Assembly (NCBI GenBank): GCA_017477025.1
Contig: JAFUYA010000002.1
Coordinates: 1 to 54,133 of the forward strand
Source: Bacteroidales bacterium
GTDB lineage: Bacteria; Bacteroidota; Bacteroidia; Bacteroidales; P3
Reading direction: 5' to 3'
DNA: 54,133 nt
Shown here: positions 13,583 through 20,500 of the stretch, piece after piece
Layout of the letters: the number at the start of each line of letters is the position of its first letter
Numbering within the stretch: the first letter of the stretch is position 1
The notes under the pieces: model-generated
What the model saw: the letters and a program-made list of their open reading frames with translations, nothing else
What the model was told of the DNA's origin: nothing
Database searches by the model: none
Position numbers and translations under genes: made by a program

Positions 13583-14288
13583 CGTCTTTCCTTTGGTTCA
13601 AGTTTTTAAATAACACATATAAGCCAACAGGCCAAAATATTATCAATAAAAAGATTTTTAATAGCCCCAACTTTTGCTTTTTTTGAATATATTTGTTGGT
13701 AACATCCGAAAAATCTAATGTAATAACATTTTTGAATGAACCTTTTTCAAGGGTGGGTTCTAATTTTACACCGTGGGTAATTAATAATTTAGTGTACTCA
13801 TCGTTTTTAAGACAATAAACATTTTTCAATTCGTCAAACTCGTAATTTTTAGAAATTGTGATTTTTCTGCTCAAATATTGCACAATTTGCGGTCCTATAT
13901 TTACTATTTCAGGGGTATATACAAAGGTTTGAATTTCTTTAACCGCATCATATAAGACATCTGAAAAATAAAGAGTTGCAAAATTCAACAGATCGTCATA
14001 ACTTGCACGTTTCCCACCTTTTAATCCTTTTGTGTCTGAAATAAATTTAAATAAAAATTCTTTTTTTTGTGATATTGACTCTATACTATGCTTATTAAAG
14101 TATTTTTCAATTTTATAAGCTAACCTGACACTTCCTGCTTCTTCCAATATGCCCAACGAAACAAGTTTTTTAAGTTCTTCTGAAGGTTCAATGGCTCCTT
14201 TTTCGTGATACAAAATATTTAAAACTTTCTGTTGTTCAGTATCGGTAAAATTAACATCAATTAAATCTATAAGTTCTGAAAGTAACAT
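13569..14288 (-). CDS. Unknown protein with C-terminal membrane anchor, lysogeny operon
   Basis: This 239-residue protein is encoded between the repressor and the integrase and overlaps both. Residues 1 to about 210 are mixed helix/strand without a recognised domain. A short hydrophobic helix near the C terminus (LLKIFLLIIFWPVGLYVLF) ends with a basic tail, so it is likely tail-anchored with its bulk in the cytoplasm. As it is expressed with the repressor, it should be made in the prophage state. Superinfection exclusion, phage defence or sensing of an inducing signal are possible. None is proven. Confidence 0.6.
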   Translation of the reverse strand: MLLSELIDLIDVNFTDTEQQKVLNILYHEKGAIEPSEELKKLVSLGILEEAGSVRLAYKIEKYFNKHSIESISQKKEFLFKFISDTKGLKGGKRASYDDLLNFATLYFSDVLYDAVKEIQTFVYTPEIVNIGPQIVQYLSRKITISKNYEFDELKNVYCLKNDEYTKLLITHGVKLEPTLEKGSFKNVITLDFSDVTNKYIQKKQKLGLLKIFLLIIFWPVGLYVLFKNLNQRKDDARE

Positions 14289-14647
14289 TAAACCTCCTTT
14301 TGTGCTGCTCGCAAGAGTAGTTTTGCGGCATCACGGCTTTTTTTATCGGCACCTCGATATAAATTAACCAATTCAACCTCCCCTTTGGTAAGTGCATTCT
14401 TATCCATTTCGGTTGGTTGTAGAAGTTGCTCGATACTTTCTAAATTGTATAAACGGCATAATTTCAGCAAGATATAAACATCGGGCAGAGCCTTCCCTTT
14501 CTCCCACAGAGAGATACTTGAGGCATTCCTGCCGACTTCGTTTGCGACATCATAAATTGTCAGTCCATTCCTCTTCCGAAACTCTTTTAATTTCCCCGGG
14601 AGGATTTTTAGCATGGACTCGTCATCGAATAAATTTTTCTTGTTCAT
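14288..14647 (-). CDS. CI-like XRE-family repressor
   Basis: This 119-residue HTH_XRE protein is likely the lysogeny repressor. The helix-turn-helix covers LKEFRKRNGLTIYDVANEVG, then RNASSISLWEKGKALPDVYI and LLKLCRLYNLES, a textbook XRE pattern. The rest is a short helical tail without a LexA/CI peptidase domain, so induction is probably not by RecA-stimulated self-cleavage. It starts just left of a divergent promoter region opposite a Cro-like gene. The stop overlaps the next start. Confidence 0.85.
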   Translation of the reverse strand: MNKKNLFDDESMLKILPGKLKEFRKRNGLTIYDVANEVGRNASSISLWEKGKALPDVYILLKLCRLYNLESIEQLLQPTEMDKNALTKGEVELVNLYRGADKKSRDAAKLLLRAAQKEV

Positions 14648-14668
14648 GAAAAACCTGCCTTTCTTTTG

Positions 14669-14696
14669 ATTATATGGATAAATGGCGAAAAGTCAA
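14669..14696 (-). promoter_or_regulatory. Leftward promoter for repressor operon
   Basis: On the minus strand TTGACT (14696-14691) and TATAAT (14674-14669) are separated by 16 bases. The -10 is perfect. Transcription would start about 15-20 bases before the repressor ATG. Confidence 0.75.
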
Positions 14697-14735
14697 ACTT
14701 TCGTTTAATTAAATTAAATTTTTCTTTAAAAAAAC

Positions 14736-14764
14736 TTGACAAAAAATAATTATTTTTGTAAGGT
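14736..14764 (+). promoter_or_regulatory. Rightward early promoter
   Basis: Perfect -35 TTGACA (14736-14741), 17-base A/T-rich spacer, -10 TAAGGT (14759-14764). It faces the Cro-like gene and lies back to back with the repressor promoter. Sequences such as CGAAAAGTCAAACTTTCG (14686-14703) and GAAAAGTTGAGTTTG (14770-14784) share a GAAAAGT-x-x-A/G half-site and may be operators. Confidence 0.7.
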
Positions 14765-14830
14765 GGATTTGAAAAGTTGAGTTTGATTAAACAAATGTGT
14801 AATGTAAGCAAACAAAGAAAGGTTAGAAAA

Positions 14831-15040
14831 ATGGACAAAGAAACAGTCGAGATGAAGATTAAAGACATCATCAAAAACAAAGGAATTACACAAGCATTTG
14901 TTGCAAGACAAGCAGGAATCAAAGAGGCAGATTTATCTCTTTGCATGAACGGCAAAAGAAAATTCAAAGTTAGCGAGTTTGTAAATATTTGTTTACTACT
15001 TGAATTGAAACTTGAGGATTTTGAAGGGGTGGTTGCGTAA
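14831..15040 (+). CDS. Cro-like HTH regulator
   Basis: This 69-residue protein has an XRE-type helix-turn-helix (IKNKGITQAFVARQAGIKEA, then DLSLCMNGKRKFKVSEFVNI). It is the first rightward gene after the divergent promoter, so it is the Cro counterpart of the repressor. I place the start at ATG 14831, after AGAAAGG and before MDKETVEM. A longer frame from 14777 would include the untranslated leader. Its stop overlaps the next gene (TAATG). Confidence 0.8.
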   Translation: MDKETVEMKIKDIIKNKGITQAFVARQAGIKEADLSLCMNGKRKFKVSEFVNICLLLELKLEDFEGVVA

Positions 15041-15192
15041 TGGCAAGAATTCCCGAACCCGAATTGAAAATTTTATTTGAAGAGGGCGAGGTCACCCGTG
15101 AGGAAAGTATCAGGGTTGCAACCCTGATTATAAACGAAATGCTGCACTGGGATTACTCAGAAGCAACAACAAGCGAAGCGATGGCTTCGTAA
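15040..15192 (+). CDS. Small acidic protein after Cro
   Basis: This 50-residue gene starts by TAATG overlap with the Cro-like gene. It is acidic, with a short helix ending in INEMLHWDYSE and a Ser/Thr/Ala tail. It is translationally coupled to the regulator and lies just before the large gene-free region. No known family is evident. Confidence 0.6.
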   Translation: MARIPEPELKILFEEGEVTREESIRVATLIINEMLHWDYSEATTSEAMAS

Positions 15193-15566
15193 ACAAAATT
15201 TTAATTTGCACATTGAAAATTGAATAACGTAAGACGACCGATGCGGAGTAGCAGGCATGGAAGCAGACAACGGAAGTGTCGAGCGAAGGCTATAAACGGC
15301 GCAGAAATAAACGATGTGAAAACAGAAATTGTGTTTTTATATTTGCCGAGTAATGAGATGTAAGTTGCTCGGCATCCATAAGGACACATTCCGACATTGT
15401 ATGAAAAAGATGCTGGAAGTACGAAAGTAGGTGGCCATTGTTTTATTCTTTTTCTGAGGAGCCATATTCACGCAAGCAAAAAGAACGTTAGGATAACGAC
15501 AAGTTCCACTTTACTTGTTAGGGGACAAACAAGAGGTTGAGGAAATTTCCCAGAAAGTGCCTGACA

Positions 15567-15582
15567 CCTCGGAAAGACGAGG
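15567..15582 (+). repeat. GAAAGA-loop hairpin 1 (stem CCTCG/CGAGG)
   Basis: This is the first of three hairpins sharing loop GAAAGA closed by a CG/CG pair. Stem bases differ between copies but stay complementary (others at 15813-15826 and 15999-16014). Confidence 0.7.
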
Positions 15583-15812
15583 ATTTAAAAAAGTTTGTTT
15601 TGTTGGTTGTCACAAAACCAACGGCAGGGTAGGGGCGAGGCTCGGTGACTGCCAGACCAAATACCTCGAGCGAGTCAGGATAAACCTCAGCCGCACGGAC
15701 TAACCTCGTAAAAAAATGGGCGTGTTGCGGCACTTTTAATTGAATCCCTTGATGAATGGGCCGACCTACAGAGCTGGGCATTGAGACAGAACTCGTTAAA
15801 AATCTGTGGCGA

Positions 15813-15826
15813 TTCGGAAAGACGAA
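15813..15826 (+). repeat. GAAAGA-loop hairpin 2 (stem TTCG/CGAA)
   Basis: This is the second copy of the motif, with a four-pair stem, U-A pairs replacing the C-G/U-A pairs of copy 1. Confidence 0.65.
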
Positions 15827-15998
15827 CGCTCTGCGGCCCGATAATTTTATAAAGTTGCACGGCAAACCTTGAACCTGCAGGTGCCGAATTTGCAAACAGC
15901 AGGGGAGGTGTTCAACCGGCACTATAAGAAGGCAAACTGAACAGTTGGCTGCACTAAAGACAGTCCGCTAAAATCTTCCCTGCGATAGAAGATTGACA

Positions 15999-16014
15999 GC
16001 TCGGAAAGACGAGC
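15999..16014 (+). repeat. GAAAGA-loop hairpin 3 (stem GCTCG/CGAGC)
   Basis: This is the third copy, near the 3' end of the region and followed by ATTTTTC. The outer pair is G-C where copy 1 has C-G, a compensatory change. Confidence 0.7.
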
Positions 16015-16045
16015 ATTTTTCACGTCTAATATGGAGGATTTAAAA

Positions 16046-16447
16046 ATGAGAAGAACCAACGTTGTAGAAATGAGAGACTACAAACCTGAACCAAGGAAAA
16101 TCACAACCCCGATTACATGGGTAAAACAAATGTTTATCAAATGCCAACAATTCAAGGAGCAAGCAGAGAAAAAGAAAATTGATGCACTCCTGCAGGCAAC
16201 TTACAATTTTTATTTAGACATGTATTTGACAGGTGTAGAGATGCACAAACTTGTGGACATACATCCTGCTTTATACAGACAAGGTTATACAACCTGTTCT
16301 ATTGCTTATCAATTAGCGATGGAGGCCCTGATTCCCGTCATAGAACAATGCAGAGTGAATGAATGCTACAAAGCACTTCAGGAACATATAAAACAGATGC
16401 AAAAAATAAAAAGATGGGGAAAGAGGAATGGAAAAACTAACCGTTAA
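16046..16447 (+). CDS. Unknown helical early protein
   Basis: This 133-residue protein is preceded by GGAGGATTTAAAA. An in-frame ATG at 16031 lies on the ribosome-binding site itself, so 16046 is the better start. It is basic and helical throughout (KQMFIKCQQFKEQAEKKKID, then ATYNFYLDMYLTGVEMHKLV) and ends in a Lys/Arg-rich tail. It overlaps the methyltransferase gene by 20 bases. No family is recognised. It may be a DNA-binding or accessory factor of the methyltransferase. Confidence 0.6.
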   Translation: MRRTNVVEMRDYKPEPRKITTPITWVKQMFIKCQQFKEQAEKKKIDALLQATYNFYLDMYLTGVEMHKLVDIHPALYRQGYTTCSIAYQLAMEALIPVIEQCRVNECYKALQEHIKQMQKIKRWGKRNGKTNR

Positions 16448-17990
16448 TGAGTTATTTTCAGGAATAGGTGCTCAACGCAAAGCACTTGAAAGGGCTGGAA
16501 TAGAACACGAGGTTGTCGGTATATCCGACATTGATAAATACGCAAATCAAAGTTACAACGCAATATATGGCGAGACTTTTCAATACGGTGATATTACAAA
16601 AATTGACCGTTTAAAATATGCGGATCTATGGACTTATTCGTTCCCATGTCAGGATATTTCAGTCGCAGGCATGCAAAAGGGTATTACCGAAAGCACTCGT
16701 TCAGGACTATTATACGAGGTGCAAAGACTTCTCGAAGTCGCCAAGGAAGAAGGCACTCTTCCGAAATATTTATTGCTGGAAAATGTAAAAAACCTTGTCG
16801 GCAAGAAGTTTAAAACCCAATTTGATGATTGGATTAAGTATTTAGACAACCTCGGATATGACACATATTGGCAGGTTCTAAATGCTAAAAACTACGGAAT
16901 ACCTCAGAACCGTGAGAGGGTTTTCGGAGTAAGTATCCGAAAAGACTTAAATAAAACTTTCACATTTCCTGAAAAAGAAGAATTGACGGTCCGACTTCTT
17001 GATATTTTGGAACCTGAAGTTGATGAGAGTTTTTATATTTCTGACGAAAAAGCACAAAAATTATTCAGTCAAATTTCAGAGAAGGAAATATCAAACACAA
17101 TAAGAACAGGTGGCAGAGGTTCTTTTGACCGACACACTTGGGACTTGGTTGCTATAAAAGAAGCAACAGCTAAAGGTTATGCAACAGCAGGTGTTGGCGA
17201 CAGCATAAATATTGAGCAACCTAACTCTAAAACCCGAAGGGGCAGAGTTGGCAAAGAGGTCGCTCAAACACTTACGACTTCACCTCAACAGGTTGTAATT
17301 GCTGCAAGCCGAGGGAGGAATATAGAAAACCCGAGCGATAGAACGGCAGGAATACCGACACAGCAACGGTTGGAAATAAACACCACCGGCTGTTCAAATA
17401 CTATTACAACAGTACAAAAGGACAATCTTGTTATAGAAGACCGTTCAATATACCAATTACCAAGGGGCAATAATTCAGGCGGTATTAAAGAGATTGCTCC
17501 AACGGTAACAAGCAACTTTTATGAACATAACAATTTACTAATTGAGGGCGATATACAGCAACTGCCCTGCAATTTATACAAAAATAACCCACAGGCTGGG
17601 CGAGTATATAACCCGAAAGGAATATGCCCGACCTTAGATACAATGCAAGGCGGCAACCGCCAGCCAAAAATCGTGATTAGGGGGGGGCAGACAGAGGATA
17701 ATACCTCGCCTCAGATTATAGACGACACACAAGGTTTTGATGGTGTCCGAACATATACTGATTACAGCCCCACCTTACGAGCAAACAGAAGCGGTTTAAA
17801 AGTTTTTGAAAACATACGGATAAGACGGCTTACACCACTTGAATGTTGGCGATTGATGGGTTTTGATGACGAGGATTTTTACAAAGCGAAAAATAGCGGT
17901 GTTTCAAACACACAACTATATAGACAGGCTGGCAACAGCATTGTTGTAAATGTTCTCACAAAAATATTCGAGAATTTATTATTGGAATAG
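16428..17990 (+). CDS. C5-cytosine DNA methyltransferase
   Basis: This 520-residue Dcm-type enzyme carries all core motifs: I (NELFSGIGAQRKALERAG), IV with the catalytic Cys (YSFPCQDISVAG), VI (LLENVKNLV), VIII (YGIPQNRERVFGVS), IX (RRLTPLECWRLMGF) and X (RQAGNSIVVNVL). Residues about 215-455, normally the target-recognition region, hold five spaced T-hydroxyl-rich segments (such as AQTLTTSPQQVVI and APTVTSN). There is no linked endonuclease, so it is an orphan enzyme, likely protecting phage DNA from host restriction. An 8-G run at 17680-17687 lies in the coding frame. Confidence 0.93.
   Translation: MEKLTVNELFSGIGAQRKALERAGIEHEVVGISDIDKYANQSYNAIYGETFQYGDITKIDRLKYADLWTYSFPCQDISVAGMQKGITESTRSGLLYEVQRLLEVAKEEGTLPKYLLLENVKNLVGKKFKTQFDDWIKYLDNLGYDTYWQVLNAKNYGIPQNRERVFGVSIRKDLNKTFTFPEKEELTVRLLDILEPEVDESFYISDEKAQKLFSQISEKEISNTIRTGGRGSFDRHTWDLVAIKEATAKGYATAGVGDSINIEQPNSKTRRGRVGKEVAQTLTTSPQQVVIAASRGRNIENPSDRTAGIPTQQRLEINTTGCSNTITTVQKDNLVIEDRSIYQLPRGNNSGGIKEIAPTVTSNFYEHNNLLIEGDIQQLPCNLYKNNPQAGRVYNPKGICPTLDTMQGGNRQPKIVIRGGQTEDNTSPQIIDDTQGFDGVRTYTDYSPTLRANRSGLKVFENIRIRRLTPLECWRLMGFDDEDFYKAKNSGVSNTQLYRQAGNSIVVNVLTKIFENLLLE
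17680..17687 (+). repeat. G8 homopolymer inside methyltransferase gene
   Basis: Eight consecutive G bases encode part of the IRGGQ segment of the C5 methyltransferase. Slippage by one base would frameshift the protein before motifs IX and X. Such tracts are classic contingency loci. Confidence 0.8.
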
Positions 17991-17999
17991 GAGACAAAC

Positions 18000-18698
18000 A
18001 TGACCAAAGAAGAGCAAGCGGAAGCAATAAAACCTGCATATTTTGCAATTATTCCTGCAAGAGTCCGTTATTCTCAGGAACTTTCTGCAAATGCAAAGTT
18101 ATTGTTTGGGGAAATTACCGCACTCTGCAACGACAAGGGTTATTGCTGGGCAAGCAATGATTACTTTGCCGAATTATACGGAGTGAAAAAGAACACAATA
18201 AGCGATTGGGTTTCACTTCTTGTAGATAAAGGCTTCTTGGCTCGTGAGATTATATACAAAAATGACACAAAGCAGATAGAGAAAAGGGTGCTGCGGTTGG
18301 TTGAGTCCATACCCCTATACGATAAAAACCGTATAGGGTATCCGATAAAAACCGATGAGCCTATACGGAAAAAACCGAAAGAGAATAATACAATGAATAA
18401 TGTATTATTTACTGATGTAAATAATAGGGAAAATCAAAAAAATAAAAAATTTGTAATTCCTTCAGTAGATGAGGTTCGTGCTTATTGCGAAGAGCGAAAA
18501 AATAACGTAAACGCAGAGGCATTTCATAATTTTTACTCTTCTAAGGGCTGGTATGTCGGAAAAAATAAAATGAAAGATTGGAAAGCGGCTGTCAGAACTT
18601 GGGAACAGAAGGACAGGAACGGAACCAAAAACGGAAAAGTAACACCGCTTCCTGTAACCAATGAAACAACTGACTTTTATAGGAGTATCTCATCATGA
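18000..18698 (+). CDS. Replication initiator (HTH_36 / DnaD-like)
   Basis: This 232-residue protein has an N-terminal winged helix of the phage replisome-organiser type (YFAIIPARVRYSQELSANAK, LLFGEITALCNDKGYCWASN, VKKNTISDWVSLLVDKGFL). A flexible linker follows. The C-terminal segment (VDEVRAYCEERKNNVNAEAF, SSKGWYVGKNKMKDWKAAVR, TWEQ) is the region that contacts the helicase loader in such proteins. It lies just before a DnaC-like loader, a standard pair. The coding sequence for the linker carries inverted and direct repeats (18314-18367), as in lambda O, where the origin lies inside the gene. Confidence 0.85.
   Translation: MTKEEQAEAIKPAYFAIIPARVRYSQELSANAKLLFGEITALCNDKGYCWASNDYFAELYGVKKNTISDWVSLLVDKGFLAREIIYKNDTKQIEKRVLRLVESIPLYDKNRIGYPIKTDEPIRKKPKENNTMNNVLFTDVNNRENQKNKKFVIPSVDEVRAYCEERKNNVNAEAFHNFYSSKGWYVGKNKMKDWKAAVRTWEQKDRNGTKNGKVTPLPVTNETTDFYRSISS
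18314..18367 (+). other. Candidate replication origin repeats within initiator gene
   Basis: CCTATACG occurs at 18314-18321 and 18360-18367, and inverted (CGTATAGG) at 18330-18337. GATAAAAACCG occurs at 18321-18331 and again at 18344-18354. The cluster is A-rich and lies in the linker part of the initiator gene, as iterons do in lambda O-type origins. Confidence 0.55.
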
Positions 18699-19414
18699 AC
18701 GAAGATAAAGATTTGTTTGTAATTTCTGAATATTTCAGGCAGATATATGAAAACTATGAAATAAAAACTGAAGCCGAGCGGATATTTGCCGAGACCGGCG
18801 ATGTGGAAAAAGTAAACGAATATTGCAAAAAATATGTCCTGAAACAAAGAGCAGACAAATATTTAGCAAAGTCCATGATTGATAAAAGGTTCAAAACCCG
18901 AACCTTTGACACCTTTAAACCATATAACGAGATTACCAAAAAAGCGAAAGCGGCCGCTATTGATTATGCGGAAAACATACACGACCACCTGAATACAGGA
19001 AAAAATCTTATAATTGCAGGTTCAGGCTGCGTTGGTACAGGAAAAACCCACCTCGCCTGTGCGGTTGCACAAAGAGTGATGGAATTAGGGGTTCCTGCAA
19101 AGTTTATAAATGTGGTTTCAATGATATCCGAAATAAAAGAAAATTTTAGTGTTAAGAATTTCACGGATATTGAACTGCTTATAATAGACGACCTCGGAAA
19201 AGAAAACGGCACGGATTGGGTAAAAGAAACGGTTTATTCGATTATAAACAAACGATACGAAAAAATGCTCCCGACCGTAATCACAACAGAAAAAACTATC
19301 GAAGCAATGACCTCGCATTACGAAGATAAAGGCAAAGCAATATTAAGCCGAATTTGCGAGTCATTTCGGTTTATTGAATTGAACGGCGAGGACTACAGGA
19401 GACGGAGGGAATAA
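18695..19414 (+). CDS. DnaC-like helicase loader (AAA+ ATPase)
   Basis: This 239-residue AAA+ protein overlaps the initiator stop by ATGA. It has a Walker A motif (GSGCVGTGKTHLACAVAQRV, about residues 108-127), Walker B (LLIIDDLGKE), sensor region (PTVITTEKT) and an Arg-containing end (ILSRICESFRFIELNGEDYR). With the initiator it would load the host replicative helicase at the phage origin. A Cys in the P-loop (GSGCVGTGKT) is an unusual detail. Confidence 0.9.
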   Translation: MNEDKDLFVISEYFRQIYENYEIKTEAERIFAETGDVEKVNEYCKKYVLKQRADKYLAKSMIDKRFKTRTFDTFKPYNEITKKAKAAAIDYAENIHDHLNTGKNLIIAGSGCVGTGKTHLACAVAQRVMELGVPAKFINVVSMISEIKENFSVKNFTDIELLIIDDLGKENGTDWVKETVYSIINKRYEKMLPTVITTEKTIEAMTSHYEDKGKAILSRICESFRFIELNGEDYRRRRE

Positions 19415-19416
19415 GG

Positions 19417-19950
19417 TTGAGAGACGGTTACACAATAGCAAACTCAATATTACAAGGAAAACAAGCCAAATCAGACGGCGAGTTCTTTGAGTTAATGATA
19501 GATGAGTCTTGCGAGCGATACAAAGAACGAGGGGTTGCGTATATTGATAAAACCCCCGAACCAATGAAGCCAATTAAAAACTTGGGGAACGGCAGGTTTG
19601 TGGCGCATTTTATAAAACACGCACAGCCCGATTATAAAGGAACCTTGAAAGGCGGTCGTTCGGTTGTATTTGAAGCCAAGATGACAGGTGATATAAAAAT
19701 CCTGCAGAGCCGTGTTACAGATTGGCAATTAGAGGCCCTGCAAAAACACGAGGCTCTTGGGGCTGTAACCTTTATATTGGTGTATTTTATGAATTATAAC
19801 TGCTGTGTAAAAATTCCAACCAACGTGTGGGCTGATATGAAGCAGTTTTTCGGTAGAAAGTATGTGCTATTCAAGGAGTTAGACAATTTCAAAGTTCCAA
19901 CTTCAGGCATGAGAGTTGATTTCTTGGAGGATATAATTGACAGTTTATAA
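19417..19950 (+). CDS. RecU-like Holliday junction resolvase
   Basis: This 177-residue protein starts with TTG (MRDGYTIANS) after GGAGGG. The PD-(D/E)xK nuclease core is visible: an N-terminal helix with Glu (GEFFELMIDESCERY), AQPDYKGTLKGGRSVVFEAK (D, then E-x-K) and WQLEALQKHEALGAVTFILV. These match RecU-type resolvases, which cut recombination junctions and can help resolve replicated DNA before packaging. It sits in the replication block and overlaps the next gene by 14 bases. Confidence 0.75.
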   Translation: MRDGYTIANSILQGKQAKSDGEFFELMIDESCERYKERGVAYIDKTPEPMKPIKNLGNGRFVAHFIKHAQPDYKGTLKGGRSVVFEAKMTGDIKILQSRVTDWQLEALQKHEALGAVTFILVYFMNYNCCVKIPTNVWADMKQFFGRKYVLFKELDNFKVPTSGMRVDFLEDIIDSL

Positions 19951-20500
19951 AACAAAAGCAAAATATAAGGCTATGGCAGGCGGCGTTCCTGTATTTTGTG
20001 CGTTTGATAAAATCGAAAAAATAACCGATTTAAAACCGAACCCACAGAACCCGAATAAGCACCCTGCGGCTCAAATAAAATTGCTATCGGAAATTATACA
20101 AACTACCGGCTGGAGGATGCCGATTACGGTATCCAAAAACTCGGGTTTTATTGTAAAAGGACACGGCAGACTATTGGCGGCCCAGCTCGCAAACTTGACG
20201 GAGGTTCCTGTAGATTATCAGGAATATACAAACCAAGCTGAAGAGTTGGCTGATTTATTGGCAGATAATCGCATCGCCGAACTTGCCGACAGAGATAAAA
20301 AAGCACTGCTTGAGTGTTTTGAGCAGTACGATACAGGGGAAGTTCCGTTTATTTTAAGCGGATATACGGAGGAAGATTACAGGGAACTCGCTTCAATGTT
20401 TGATGAGATGCCAAAAGAAGAGAAAGCTGAAGACGAAATTGAATGCGATTGCTCTATGGTATGTCCGAATTATGGACAGAAAGGTTGCAAAAAGAGATGA
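19937..20500 (+). CDS. Stand-alone ParB-like protein with Cys-rich tail
   Basis: This 187-residue protein has a TTG start, preceded by GGAGGATATAA. It has a ParB/sulfiredoxin-type N-terminal domain (LKPNPQNPNKHPAAQIKLLS, TGWRMPITVSK, GFIVKGHGRLLAAQL, ELADLLADNRIAEL). It is clearly paralogous to the first 150 residues of the ParB-methyltransferase at 31447. Instead of a methyltransferase it ends in an acidic stretch and CDCSMVCPNYGQKGCKKR, a possible zinc site. GHGRLLAA is the conserved ParB box 2-like motif for CTP or nuclease chemistry. It may act in DNA binding or as a partner of the methyltransferases. Confidence 0.7.
   Translation: MTVYKTKAKYKAMAGGVPVFCAFDKIEKITDLKPNPQNPNKHPAAQIKLLSEIIQTTGWRMPITVSKNSGFIVKGHGRLLAAQLANLTEVPVDYQEYTNQAEELADLLADNRIAELADRDKKALLECFEQYDTGEVPFILSGYTEEDYRELASMFDEMPKEEKAEDEIECDCSMVCPNYGQKGCKKR

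Larger units (their letters stand above)
15193..16030 (+). ncRNA. Candidate giant ornate phage RNA (GOLLD/ROOL-like), ~800 nt
   Basis: These 838 bases carry no frame with a credible ribosome-binding site, yet are richer in G and C than the genes around. They hold many perfect helices: TGCCGAG/CTCGGCA (15344-15374), CGTTA/TAACG, ACAAGT/ACTTGT (around 15499-15518), GTTGGTT/AACCAAC (15602-15622), GGCAG/CTGCC (15623-15653) and AATCTTC/GAAGATT (15972-15994). Three hairpins have the same GAAAGA loop and different stems (15567, 15813, 15999). AGACG near the 5' end (15232-15236) can pair with CGTCT near the 3' end (16023-16027). Size, ornate pairing and phage context fit GOLLD or ROOL RNAs, but I cannot assign a class by eye. 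Confidence 0.7.

Noticed and set aside
15515..15703. 62-codon frame on the plus strand in the 15.2-16.0 kb region
   Set aside because: No ribosome-binding site, unusual composition (Arg/Gly/Lys-rich without pattern), and it crosses several helices, including the hairpin at 15567. Better explained by a structured RNA.
15518..15922. 134-codon frame on the minus strand in the same region
   Set aside because: Opposite to the transcription direction of the neighbours, no start signal and no recognisable protein pattern. Composition follows the RNA helices.
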